From Geminicoccaceae bacterium (GTDB taxonomy: Bacteria > Pseudomonadota > Alphaproteobacteria > Geminicoccales > Geminicoccaceae): 11,386 nucleotides of DNA. The DNA lies in assembly GCA_020446285.1 (NCBI GenBank), contig JAGREZ010000456.1, positions 1,174 to 12,559 on the forward strand, written 5' to 3'. The translations under genes and the position numbers were made by a program. Below, in pieces: positions 1-7,161 of this stretch (the stretch's first letter is position 1; every line of letters starts with the position of its first letter). Below the pieces are notes generated by a model. It ran no database searches, was not told the origin of the DNA, and worked only from the letters and a program-made list of their open reading frames with translations.

Positions 1-2699
1 GCCAGCAACCGGTCCGGTGTCAGCGGGACATGCTTCGGCCTGACGCCGACGGCGTCGTCGATGGCGGAGAAGATGGCGGGTGCGGTTGCCGCGAGTGCCG
101 GTTCGCCCAGACCCTTGGCACCATACGGGCCGAGCGGGTCACCATTTTCGATGAGGAAAATCTCGACCGGGGGCATGTCGCCGATGGTCGGGATCAGGTA
201 ATCATGCAGGTTCTCGTTCCGCCCCGGCAGATATTCCTCCATCAGTGCCAGTCCGAGCCCCTGGGCGATGCCCCCCTCGATCTGCCCCTCGCACAGGGTC
301 GGATTGACCGCGCGGCCAACATCGTGGGCTGCCCACATCCGTTCGATGCGCACCGTGCCGAGCGCCCGGTCGACGGCGACACGCGCCATCTGTGCTGCGA
401 AGCCGTAGGCGGCATAGGGAACGCCCTGCCCGTCCGCATCGAGCGGTTCGGTCGGCGGATCCCAGAACCCCCGGCCACGGAGCACATCGCCGCGCGCATC
501 GGCTGCCAGGCGACGAAGATCGATGATCGTCCGTCGTTCACCCTCCGTGACCACGATCGTTGCCGCCTCCAGCGCCAGCGATGCCTCATCGCCGGCATTC
601 GCGAGGCGCAGGATCTGGGCGCGCAGGTCGAGCCCGGCGAGCCGTGCCGCATTGCCGGAAACGAAGGTCTGCCGCGATGCCGAAGTCTTGCCGGCATCAA
701 GGGTCAGGTCGGTATCGCCGAACACCTGATCGAAGGCGGAAACCGGCAGGCCGGCGGCGCCAGCACAGAGCTGCACCATGATGGTGGCGCTGCCCTGGCC
801 GATATCGACGGCACCGTTATAGAGAGTCAGACGACCATCCGCGCCGAGCCCGACCTCCATCGCCGACGGATTGGAGAGCGATGTGTTGCCGATGCCGTAC
901 CACATGCAGGCAATGCCGAGGCCGCGACGAACATCGCCTTGCGCGCGCACGAGCCCTGCCCGCTCCGCCTGCCAGACCGGTTCCAGCCGTTCGAGGCAGG
1001 CGGCGAGTTCCGCCCCCTTTTCGAGCAGCTGGCCGCTCGGCGTCCGGTCACCGTTGCGCAGGACATTCTTCAGGCGAAAGCGCAGGCGGTCGATGCCGAG
1101 CCCGTCGGCGAGACGGTCCATCAGCGCCTCATGCGCGATCGCCGCCTGCGGTACGCCGAAGCCGCGGAACGCGCCGGATGGCGGGCCGTTGGTGTGAATG
1201 GCGGCGCTGGTGCAATGGGCGGCGGCGAGCCTGTAGGGACCGCTCGCGTGAACGGGCACCCGCGTCGCCACGGTCGGTCCCCAGGACGCATAGGCGCCGG
1301 TATCGAAATCGCCATGAAAGCGCATGGCCAGCAAGCGGCCGTCCCGATCCGCGCCAGCGCTGGCGACGATCCGTGCCGGATGGCGCTTGGTCGTCGCCGC
1401 CATGCTTTCCGGGCGATGATAGACACAGCCCACCGGCCTGCCGGTCTTCCAGGCGGCGACCGCGATGACGGGTTGCAACGAGACATCGATCTTGCTGCCG
1501 AAACCGCCGCCGCATGCACTCGGCACGATGCGCACCTGATCAACGCCCACGCCCAGGACCGCGGCCACTTCCGCCTGATCCATATATGGCGCCTGGGTCG
1601 TCGCGATCACCTCGATCCGCTCGCCGACGCGCTGTGCATAACCCGCCTCCGGCTCGATATAGGCATGTTCCACGAACGAGGTATCGACGTCCACATCCGC
1701 GCGCACCGCCGCCCGTGCAAGCTCCGCCTCGACATCGCCCGTTCTCAGCTTCCCGCGCGCGAGAACATTGTCGGCGATGGCGGCATGAAGTGCCGGGCGT
1801 CCCTTGCGCCGCATGCAGTCGAGACCGAGTTCCGCGGCTTCCTCGCTCCATGCGAGCGGAAAATCGGCAAGATCGAGAGCCGCCAGCGCCGCCGGTTCGC
1901 CGACGATGGCGGCGACGGGTTCGCCCTTGTGTCTCGTGCGTTCTTCCGCCAGCACGGGCTGATCCTTGATATCGGGATAGATGCCGAACGAATTGCGTCC
2001 GGGAATGTCGCGTGCCGTCAGGACACACACGATGCCCGGCCGGTCACGCAGCCAGGCATCGATATCGCCCGCAACGAAACGCGCGGCATGGTAGGGCGAG
2101 CGGACGAGGCGCAGATGCAGGCAGTCATCGGGCCAGCCATCGGCGCCATAGCGCGCCCGGCCGGCGATCTTGTCCGGCCCGTCCAGCCGGACCTGCCGCG
2201 CGCCCACCGGATCCGCCGCTTCGCTGGCCCTGTCCCGCGGAACCGGGCCTGCCGCCGCCAGCCTGACCGCTTCGACGATCTTCCGGTAGCCGGTACAGCG
2301 GCAGAGCACGCCGCCGAGTGCGGTCTCGATGTCCTCGTCATCGACGCTCGGGCTCCGCTCCAGAAGATCGGCCGCCGCCATCAGCATGCCGGGGGTGCAG
2401 ATCCCGCATTGCGCGGCACCGGTATCGAGAAAGGCGGCCTGCAGGGCATCGCCGCAGGCAAGCTCCCGCAATCCCTCGACCGTGACGATCCGGCAGCCCT
2501 CGATTCTTGCCGCCGGGACGAGGCACGCGCACACCTGCCGTCCGTCCACAAGAATCGTGCAGGCGCCGCAATCGCCGGCATCACAGCCGATCTTGGTGCC
2601 TTCCAGACCCAGCCGGTCACGCAGGACATGGGCGAGACGTGCCATCGGCGGTGTATCGACGACGACCGGTCGTCCGTTGACGGTGCAGGCGATCTTCAT
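1..2699 (-). CDS. Molybdenum hydroxylase large chain: fused [2Fe-2S] and molybdopterin-binding domains (xanthine dehydrogenase/aldehyde oxidoreductase family), 3' end outside window
   Basis: This is the catalytic chain of a xanthine oxidase-family enzyme, which hydroxylates a C-H bond using water and a molybdenum cofactor. The frame is open for 899 codons from ATG 2699, with no stop or frameshift. Residues 1-80 hold the plant-ferredoxin-type cluster (Cys39, Cys44, Cys47, Cys59). Residues 81-150 hold the second cluster (QCGICTPGM with Cys98 and Cys101; LCRCTGY with Cys133 and Cys135). The MoCo part starts near [11 protein letters not shown] and shows [71 protein letters not shown] and [17 protein letters not shown] carries the presumed catalytic Glu866. 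The C-terminal signature PLTPDRLL sits at the window edge, so only a few residues are missing. Length, cysteine spacing and Glu position closely follow Desulfovibrio gigas MOP (907 residues). Ile follows GGGFGSK where xanthine dehydrogenases have the purine-binding Glu, so the substrate is probably not xanthine. The ATG overlaps the stop of the FAD gene (ATGA). Confidence 0.95.
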   Translation of the reverse strand, partial: MKIACTVNGRPVVVDTPPMARLAHVLRDRLGLEGTKIGCDAGDCGACTILVDGRQVCACLVPAARIEGCRIVTVEGLRELACGDALQAAFLDTGAAQCGICTPGMLMAAADLLERSPSVDDEDIETALGGVLCRCTGYRKIVEAVRLAAAGPVPRDRASEAADPVGARQVRLDGPDKIAGRARYGADGWPDDCLHLRLVRSPYHAARFVAGDIDAWLRDRPGIVCVLTARDIPGRNSFGIYPDIKDQPVLAEERTRHKGEPVAAIVGEPAALAALDLADFPLAWSEEAAELGLDCMRRKGRPALHAAIADNVLARGKLRTGDVEAELARAAVRADVDVDTSFVEHAYIEPEAGYAQRVGERIEVIATTQAPYMDQAEVAAVLGVGVDQVRIVPSACGGGFGSKIDVSLQPVIAVAAWKTGRPVGCVYHRPESMAATTKRHPARIVASAGADRDGRLLAMRFHGDFDTGAYASWGPTVATRVPVHASGPYRLAAAHCTSAAIHTNGPPSGAFRGFGVPQAAIAHEALMDRLADGLGIDRLRFRLKNVLRNGDRTPSGQLLEKGAELAACLERLEPVWQAERAGLVRAQGDVRRGLGIACMWYGIGNTSLSNPSAMEVGLGADGRLTLYNGAVDIGQGSATIMVQLCAGAAGLPVSAFDQVFGDTDLTLDAGKTSASRQTFVSGNAARLAGLDLRAQILRLANAGDEASLALEAATIVVTEGERRTIIDLRRLAADARGDVLRGRGFWDPPTEPLDADGQGVPYAAYGFAAQMARVAVDRALGTVRIERMWAAHDVGRAVNPTLCEGQIEGGIAQGLGLALMEEYLPGRNENLHDYLIPTIGDMPPVEIFLIENGDPLGPYGAKGLGEPALAATAPAIFSAIDDAVGVRPKHVPLTPDRLL

Positions 2700-3559
2700 G
2701 ATGCGGTCTCCGCCGCGAGCCGGGCGAGCCCGCGTTCGATCAGCCGTGCGGTGGCTTCGAGGCGATAGGCGGCGGTTGCACGGATATCGTCGATGGGGGC
2801 CAGCCCGTCGAGATCGCCGGGTGCGACGCGAAAGTCATCGACTTCTGCGCGCCGAAGCGACGTCAATCGTTCTTCGAGCGCCGGGAGACGCCGGGCCGTG
2901 GGCGCGCAGGCGCCGACGGCGATCGCACACCGGCCGCACGACCCGTCGCCGGGATCGGCCTCCATGCGCAATGCGACCATGCTGATCGAGATGACGAGAT
3001 GGCTCCGCGCGCCGAGCTTCAGGAAGAGACTGCGACTTGCGGCAGCCGCTGCCGGCAGGATGAGGGATGTGACGAGTTCGCCCGGACGAAGCACTGTCCG
3101 CCGGTTGCCGATGAGGAAATCCGCGAGTGGCATTCGCCGCCGTGCGGAAACGGATCGCAGTTCGACCTCCGCATCATGGACGAGCAGCGGCGGCGCGCCG
3201 TCGGCGGCGGGCGAGGCATTGACGACATTGCCGCACACGGTCGCCGTGTTCTGGATCTGCCGGCCGCCGATCTGTCCCGCCGCCTGCGTCAATGCGCGAT
3301 AGGCCGGCGGCAGTCCGGCACCGGCGAGATCGCTCCAGGTCGCGAGCGCGCCGATCCGGATCCCCTCATCCTCCACCCGGATGCCGGCGAGATCCCGCAG
3401 CCCCGAAAGATCCAGCCAGCCACCGCCGGGCAGACCCGTCACATGTGCCGGATAGATGTCGGTCGCACCAGCGACGGGTCGCCAGCCGCCCTCACCGAGA
3501 AGGCCGAGCGCATCGTCGAGGGTCGACGGCCGCGCGTAACGTCCTGCATCCCGTATCAT
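2696..3559 (-). CDS. FAD-binding subunit of molybdenum hydroxylase (CoxM/XdhB-type)
   Basis: This 287-residue protein is the flavin subunit. It passes electrons from the iron-sulfur clusters of the large chain to NAD or another acceptor. It shows the two FAD-binding signatures of the family: VAGATDIYP at about residues 29-37, and the glycine/serine motif [18 protein letters not shown] at about 107-124. Near the C-terminus, [13 protein letters not shown] (254-266) is the conserved end of the CO-dehydrogenase flavoprotein C-terminal domain. I chose ATG 3559 because the family homology starts directly after it and an AAGGGA ribosome site lies about 10 bases upstream. Earlier in-frame starts at 3598 and 3667 would add an Arg-rich extension and would run through the inverted repeats of the control region. 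The stop overlaps the next ATG by four bases (ATGA), which points to coupled translation and equal amounts of both subunits. The same order, FAD gene then fused Fe-S/MoCo gene, is known for E. coli ygfM-xdhD. Confidence 0.92.
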   Translation of the reverse strand: MIRDAGRYARPSTLDDALGLLGEGGWRPVAGATDIYPAHVTGLPGGGWLDLSGLRDLAGIRVEDEGIRIGALATWSDLAGAGLPPAYRALTQAAGQIGGRQIQNTATVCGNVVNASPAADGAPPLLVHDAEVELRSVSARRRMPLADFLIGNRRTVLRPGELVTSLILPAAAAASRSLFLKLGARSHLVISISMVALRMEADPGDGSCGRCAIAVGACAPTARRLPALEERLTSLRRAEVDDFRVAPGDLDGLAPIDDIRATAAYRLEATARLIERGLARLAAETAS

Positions 3560-3681
3560 CCGCCACCGTTCCCTTGCTCTTCGAACCGCCCGTGTCATCT
3601 TGTCCCGGGCGACGAAACGCGACAAGACCTGTCGCATGAAACCGCATCGGTCGCCATGACCACCCACGGGAGGAACGAACC
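3560..3681. promoter_or_regulatory. Divergent control region with inverted repeats (putative operator)
   Basis: These 122 bases separate the molybdenum hydroxylase operon (leftward) from the AA_synth gene (rightward), so both promoters should lie here. A 17-base palindrome GCGACA-N5-TGTCGC occupies 3619-3635. A second, overlapping inverted repeat pairs TCTTGTC (3598-3604) with GACAAGA (3621-3627). The core GCGAC or its complement GTCGC occurs at 3609, 3619, 3631 and 3650. This is the look of a regulator binding site. I cannot name the regulator, and no clear sigma70 -35/-10 pair stands out. Confidence 0.5.
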
Positions 3682-4266
3682 TTGAGCCTTGTCCAGCTTC
3701 GCATGACCGGTCTCGCCATCGAGGAGATCCATCACGAAGGCGGCCCCGTCGCCACGAGACCGCTTCTTCGCGGCGCTATCGGTGCCGTCGTGCACAATCC
3801 CTATGCCGGCCGCCATGTCGAGGACATCACGCCGATGATGGACGCGCTCAAGGAGATCGGCCTTGCCGTATCCAGACGCCTCGTCGATGCGCTCGGCGGC
3901 GATCCCGGCCGTATCGAATCCTACGGCAAGGGGGCCATCGTCGGCACCGCCGGCGAGCTCGAACATGCCGCACTCTGGCATGTTCCGGGCGGCTACGGCA
4001 TGCGCGAGGTGCTCGGCGAGGCCAAGGCGATCGTTCCCTCCGCGGTCAAGCTCGGCGCCATGGGCACGCGCCTCGACGTTCCCCTGCACCACATCAACGC
4101 CGCCTATGTCCGCTCGCATTTCTCGGCCATCGAATTCGGCATTCCCGAAGCCCCGCGCGCCGACGAGATCGTGTTCGTGCTGGCGATGACGACGGGCGGC
4201 CGGATCCATGCGCGCATGGGCGGCCTTAGGGCCGAGGATATCGAGGGCAAGGACGGCCTTCGCTGA
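3682..4266 (+). CDS. AA_synth family protein (DUF1185, Pfam PF06684)
   Basis: This 194-residue soluble protein matches the small AA_synth/DUF1185 family in length (about 190) and character. Examples are the N-terminal RPLLRGAIGAVVHNPYAGR, the central GKGAIVGTAGELEHAALWH, then GEAKAIVPSAVKLGAMGTR with LDVPLHHINAAYVRSH, and the end EIVFVLAMTTGGRIHARMGG. The family has solved structures and a loose 'amino acid synthesis' label, but as far as I know no proven reaction. The conserved His, Lys and Glu residues would suit an enzyme active site. The start is TTG at 3682, supported by a strong ribosome site GGGAGGA (3668-3674) seven bases upstream; no ATG lies nearby in frame before conserved sequence. 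The gene is divergent from the hydroxylase operon and shares its control region, so the two may be co-regulated. The family call is a recognition by eye; the role in the locus is inferred. Confidence 0.85.
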   Translation: MSLVQLRMTGLAIEEIHHEGGPVATRPLLRGAIGAVVHNPYAGRHVEDITPMMDALKEIGLAVSRRLVDALGGDPGRIESYGKGAIVGTAGELEHAALWHVPGGYGMREVLGEAKAIVPSAVKLGAMGTRLDVPLHHINAAYVRSHFSAIEFGIPEAPRADEIVFVLAMTTGGRIHARMGGLRAEDIEGKDGLR

Positions 4267-4551
4267 AGGGCGGCGGTGCATGACCGTGTAACGGCCTGCA
4301 TGTAACCGCCTGAAGGCATCACGCGGTATGTCTCGACCGCACGGGAAAATCTCGCCGGCTTTACCCGGAATTTACCGCAGTCGGCGAAGATCCGTCCATC
4401 GAACGATGTCAAGGGATCAAGTCGGGCCGCCAGGAACAGGAAGTTCAACGGCGGTATTCCGCAGACATCGGGGAACGAGGTGAAGGGAATGGCCCGCCAT
4501 GCCATTCCCCGCCGCAAAACAGGCCGAGGGCCTCAAGTAGAGGAACGTCGC
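4267..4551 (+). other. 285-base intergenic region with hairpin in the leader of the PAS-like gene
   Basis: No gene is convincing here. In-frame codons from 4480 to 4551 upstream of the PAS-like gene are Arg-rich and unlike the family. Near the left end, TGCATG followed by TAAC and then CGCC/GGCC is roughly repeated around 4278-4315. A perfect 9-bp hairpin, GGGAATGGC (4485-4493) pairing with GCCATTCCC (4501-4509), lies 43 bases before the ATG. A smaller one, AGGCC-GAG-GGCCT, lies at 4521-4533. Neither has a T-run, so they look more like leader structures than terminators. Confidence 0.4.
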
Positions 4552-5025
4552 ATGTACTGGCTGAGAAAGAAGATTCTGCCGATTCCGGCGCTGATCGGCG
4601 CACATCCTGCTCTCACACTGGCATTCCGCCTCTGGAACGACAGTCGCGACGAGGGCTGCCTGCCGCCGCGCTGTGCTGTCGATACCCCGCAGTTCCGCCT
4701 CCTCGTACCGGATGCCCACTGGATCGACCTTCGCCGCGCCCGCGAGGATGCGCCGATCGATCTCGGTCCGCTCGAGGGCTTCGCCTCGGCCATCTCGCCG
4801 GAAATGAACCGTGCCGGCCCCTGTTTCCTCGGTGATTCCCTGATCGACGATCTCGAGAATGCCGCCTTCGCCGGCGCCCCGATCTTTTTCGAGATCGAAC
4901 TCTCGGTGCATGGCGAGCGCTTCGGCTATCAGGCGTTGCTGATCCCGCATGCGGACGATGGCAGTCATGCCACCGAGATCGCCGTCATTGCCGAGGCCGG
5001 CGACGTGGCTTTCGCCCCGGCCTGA
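4552..5025 (+). CDS. Small PAS domain-like protein (PAS_5 type)
   Basis: This 157-residue protein has no signal peptide or obvious membrane segment. The pattern of a leading helix with RLWNDSRDEGCLPPRCAVD (about residues 25-43), then the 'RLLVPDAHWIDLRRA' strand (48-62), and late 'YQALLIPHADDGSHATEIAV' (about 127-146), resembles the alphaproteobacterial PAS_5 family of stand-alone sensor-like proteins. Those carry a 'lPaRsdidP...lLP...lvd' start and a 'llPLsdDG' C-terminal strand. PAS domains bind small ligands or partners, but the role of PAS_5 proteins is largely unknown and no output domain is attached here. I chose ATG 4552 because AGAGGAA lies about 7 bases upstream and the extra 24 codons from 4480 look non-coding. 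It follows the AA_synth gene after 285 bases, so it probably has its own promoter. The family call rests on pattern only. Confidence 0.6.
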   Translation: MYWLRKKILPIPALIGAHPALTLAFRLWNDSRDEGCLPPRCAVDTPQFRLLVPDAHWIDLRRAREDAPIDLGPLEGFASAISPEMNRAGPCFLGDSLIDDLENAAFAGAPIFFEIELSVHGERFGYQALLIPHADDGSHATEIAVIAEAGDVAFAPA

Positions 5026-5039
5026 CATCCATCAACCGT

Positions 5040-5064
5040 CCCGCCCGTCATGCAGGCGGGCGGG
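5040..5064. terminator. GC-rich hairpin between converging genes
   Basis: CCCGCCCG (5040-5047) pairs perfectly with CGGGCGGG (5057-5064) around a 9-base loop. It lies between the stop of the rightward PAS-like gene (5025) and the stop of the leftward unknown gene (5072), the usual place for a two-way terminator. No T-run follows on either strand, so strong intrinsic termination is uncertain. Confidence 0.5.
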
Positions 5065-5071
5065 CGCGGGT

Positions 5072-5791
5072 TCAGGCCATCTCGACGACATCCGCCGGCC
5101 CCGCAATGGCCTCGTCTTCCGCCTCCGAGGCCAGCATCTCCTGTGCCCAGGCCATGAATTCGTCCTGCCTCGTGTGCAGCAGCGGTGCCGTGACGGTCCG
5201 GTCGGCAAGCGGCATCCAGCCGTCGATACAGGGATCGCTGCGTTCGAACGTGGCCTGCAGCACCGCGAGATTGGCGGCATCGATGGTGGCATCGGGCAGC
5301 ATGACGGCAAAATCGCTGTCCTGTTGCCTGAAGGCAAGGGCCTGCGACAGGCGGCTGATGTTCCAGACGACATCCTCATCCATACCCGTTCCTTGTGCAA
5401 AGTGGATTCCGACGAGGCTCAGCCGTCCGCCGACGAGTCGTGACGGTGGTGTGGCCTCGATCGCCATGAGCCCGCAATAATCCGCAAAGCCGCCCTCCAG
5501 CCAGAGTGTGCCGCTGCGGATATCGACGAACAGGTCATCGCTCTCGATGGCGGTCACCGATATGGTGGCGACCCCCTGGCCCCTCGCATTTTCCATCCTG
5601 AGCCAGAAGCGGCTCGCGCCTCCGCGCATCGGCGAACAGGCGGGCGGAAACACCGGAACCGCGCGAAACCGCTCGCAGGCCACCTCGAAGGCCCTGCGAT
5701 CGCGCAGGACCACGAGGCCGATTTCCCGTTCGGCAAGGCCGTCGAGCAGACGCTCGATTACCCGCTGCAATGCGCCCCGGCCACCCTGCAT
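5072..5791 (-). CDS. Protein of unknown function, 239 residues
   Basis: I do not recognise this protein. It is soluble in appearance, with no signal peptide or membrane helices. Its N-terminus is an amphipathic Arg/Leu-rich helix (about residues 8-45). Next comes a strand-rich middle, including GASRFWLRMEN, GVATISVTAIESDDLFVDIR and GTLWLEGGFADYCGLMAIE. A mixed region follows (LVGGRLSLVGIHFAQGTGMD, then DEDVVWNISRLSQALAFRQQ, about 130-160). It ends in an acidic tail (ASEAEDEAIAGPADVVEMA). GC-rich codon use and the absence of stops over 239 codons support a real gene. ATG 5791 has GGTGGGG about 8 bases upstream. A GTG at 5800 is the alternative but has its purine run too close. It is transcribed away from the Rieske oxygenase gene and towards the PAS-like gene. 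Nothing in the sequence or context assigns a reaction. Confidence 0.75.
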   Translation of the reverse strand: MQGGRGALQRVIERLLDGLAEREIGLVVLRDRRAFEVACERFRAVPVFPPACSPMRGGASRFWLRMENARGQGVATISVTAIESDDLFVDIRSGTLWLEGGFADYCGLMAIEATPPSRLVGGRLSLVGIHFAQGTGMDEDVVWNISRLSQALAFRQQDSDFAVMLPDATIDAANLAVLQATFERSDPCIDGWMPLADRTVTAPLLHTRQDEFMAWAQEMLASEAEDEAIAGPADVVEMA

Positions 5792-5950
5792 GCCTGTCAC
5801 CCCACCGGAAGAATGGACGAACGCATTTCAGGATAGCCGAGGGGAGCCCCGCATTCCAGATCTTATTTCAACTTTGGGTTGTTTCACACAAACGAGACAG
5901 ATGCAGGCGCATGCGATAGGCTTTGTTCATGCCGGTGGCGGGAGAGACTG
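5792..5950. promoter_or_regulatory. Divergent intergenic region upstream of the Rieske oxygenase and the unknown gene
   Basis: This region must hold start signals for both flanking genes. An AT-richer patch at about 5861-5893 stands out from the GC-rich surroundings. It includes the short palindrome GTTT-CACAC-AAAC (5881-5893), which could be a small operator. CGCATGCG, an 8-base palindrome, lies a little further right. No convincing -35/-10 pair was found. Confidence 0.35.
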
Positions 5951-6988
5951 ATGACCTATGTTCGGAACAACTGGTATGCCATCGCCTGGTCAGGGGAGAT
6001 CGGCGAGGCGCTCGTGGCGCGGCGGATCATGGGCGAGCCGGTCGTGCTCTACCGGACGGCCGCAGGCGAGCCGGTGGCGCTCGAGGATCGCTGTCCGCAC
6101 AGGTTTCTTCCGCTGTCGATGGGGCGTCGCAAGGGCGATGCGATCGAATGCGGCTATCACGGCATGACCTTCGGCGGCGACGGTCTGTGCCGGCGCATTC
6201 CGGGCCAGGAAACGATACCCGACACCGCACGCGTGCGGAGCTATCCCGTCCGCGACCATATGGGACTGGTCTGGATCTGGCCCGGCGACCCGAAGCTGGC
6301 CGATCCGGCGCTGGTCTTCGATCTCGCGCAATATCACGATCCCGCATGGGAGGTCGTGCATGGCGAGGCGCTGCATGTGCGCGCGACCTGTCTGGCGCTC
6401 GCGGAAAATCTGTGCGATCCGGCGCATGTCGCGTTCGTCCATCAGTCGACGCTCGGCAACAGCGCGCATGAGGATGTGCCAATCGAGGTGGAGATCGCCG
6501 ACAGGCGGGTGACGACGACGCGATGGACCATCGACGCCGAGCCCATTCCCCTGTTTCGCAAGCTCGGCCGGTTCGAGGGCAATATCGATCGCTGGCAGAT
6601 CTATATCTTCGACGCACCGAGTACGTCGGTGATCGATTTCGGCGGTGCCGCGACAGGTACCGGCGCGCCCGAGGGGCGGCGTGACGATTGCGTCTGGATG
6701 TTCGCATGTCACTTTCTGACACCCGTTGATCATGACCGCGCGGTCGATCACTGGCTCGTGGTGAAGAACTTCAGGGCCGCCGATCCGAAGGACAATGAGG
6801 TGCTCAAGGACCAGCTTCGCATGGCCTTCAACGAGGACAAGGAGATTCTCGAGGCCATCCGGGCGGAGGAGGAGCGCGTTCCGGACGGCCGGCCGCTGCG
6901 GATCGCGGTCGACAAGGGGGCGGTCATGATGCGTCGTATCGTCGATCGTCTGGCCAGGGCCGAATGCGACGCCGTTGCAACGATTTGA
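5951..6988 (+). CDS. Rieske non-heme iron oxygenase, VanA-like (vanillate/dicamba demethylase family)
   Basis: This 345-residue protein is the oxygenase component of a Rieske system, which uses O2 and two electrons to hydroxylate or demethylate usually aromatic substrates in the cytoplasm. The N-terminal MTYVRNNWYAIAW is typical of the VanA group. The Rieske cluster ligands are Cys48 and His50 (CPHRF) and Cys67 and His70 (CGYHG). The iron site is ENLCDPAHVAFVH, with Asn153, bridging Asp156, His159 and His164; the third ligand is probably Asp296 in FNEDKEILEA. The spacing is nearly that of dicamba monooxygenase (His160, His165, Asp294), and the length is normal for the group. ATG 5951 has GGGAGAG just upstream; an earlier in-frame ATG gives a Cys-rich non-family extension. 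No ferredoxin reductase gene (VanB type) follows, so electrons must come from elsewhere. It is 173 bases from dctP on the same strand. The substrate cannot be read. Confidence 0.92.
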   Translation: MTYVRNNWYAIAWSGEIGEALVARRIMGEPVVLYRTAAGEPVALEDRCPHRFLPLSMGRRKGDAIECGYHGMTFGGDGLCRRIPGQETIPDTARVRSYPVRDHMGLVWIWPGDPKLADPALVFDLAQYHDPAWEVVHGEALHVRATCLALAENLCDPAHVAFVHQSTLGNSAHEDVPIEVEIADRRVTTTRWTIDAEPIPLFRKLGRFEGNIDRWQIYIFDAPSTSVIDFGGAATGTGAPEGRRDDCVWMFACHFLTPVDHDRAVDHWLVVKNFRAADPKDNEVLKDQLRMAFNEDKEILEAIRAEEERVPDGRPLRIAVDKGAVMMRRIVDRLARAECDAVATI

Positions 6989-7029
6989 AGGCGCGCCCGG
7001 AATACGGTCGGGTGGTACGCTCGGATGAT

Positions 7030-7123
7030 ACGGGTGACTGACGGGTTGACAGCATCACGCTGACGGGTAATTCCCTGACCCACGGGCATGGTTGCCGATG
7101 CAACTCTCTGACACAATGTTGCA
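7030..7123 (+). promoter_or_regulatory. Putative promoter, phased repeats and leader inverted repeats of the TRAP operon
   Basis: A perfect -35 box TTGACA lies at 7046-7051; the -10 is weak (around TAATTC, 7068-7073). ACGGGT occurs three times, at 7030, 7041 and 7063, spaced 11 and 22 bases, that is one and two helical turns. The last two extend to CTGACGGGT. Between them, CAGC-ATCAC-GCTG (7050-7062) is a short palindrome. Further down, GCAAC (7100-7104) can pair either with GTTGC at 7091-7095 or, as TGCAAC, with GTTGCA at 7118-7123. The elements are seen; their use by a regulator is inferred. Confidence 0.5.
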
Positions 7124-7161
7124 CGGCGGACGTCCCGGAAAGCCAACAAGGGAGGCCACGA

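Noticed and set aside
1121..1543. Minus-strand frames of 128-140 codons inside the molybdenum hydroxylase gene
   Set aside because: They are other-frame shadows of the catalytic chain with Arg/Pro-rich translations.
30..2768. 912-codon open frame on the plus strand
   Set aside because: It is the exact in-register antisense of the molybdenum hydroxylase chain, whose minus-strand translation carries all family motifs. GC-rich codons leave the opposite register free of stops.
3560..3667. N-terminal extension of the FAD subunit to 3667 or 3598
   Set aside because: The extra residues are Arg-rich and unlike the family, and the extension would put the palindromes inside coding sequence; ATG 3559 has a ribosome site and directly precedes conserved sequence.
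6990..6997. GGCGCGCC palindrome after the Rieske gene as a terminator
   Set aside because: It is a self-complementary 8-mer with no loop and no T-run, expected by chance in GC-rich DNA.
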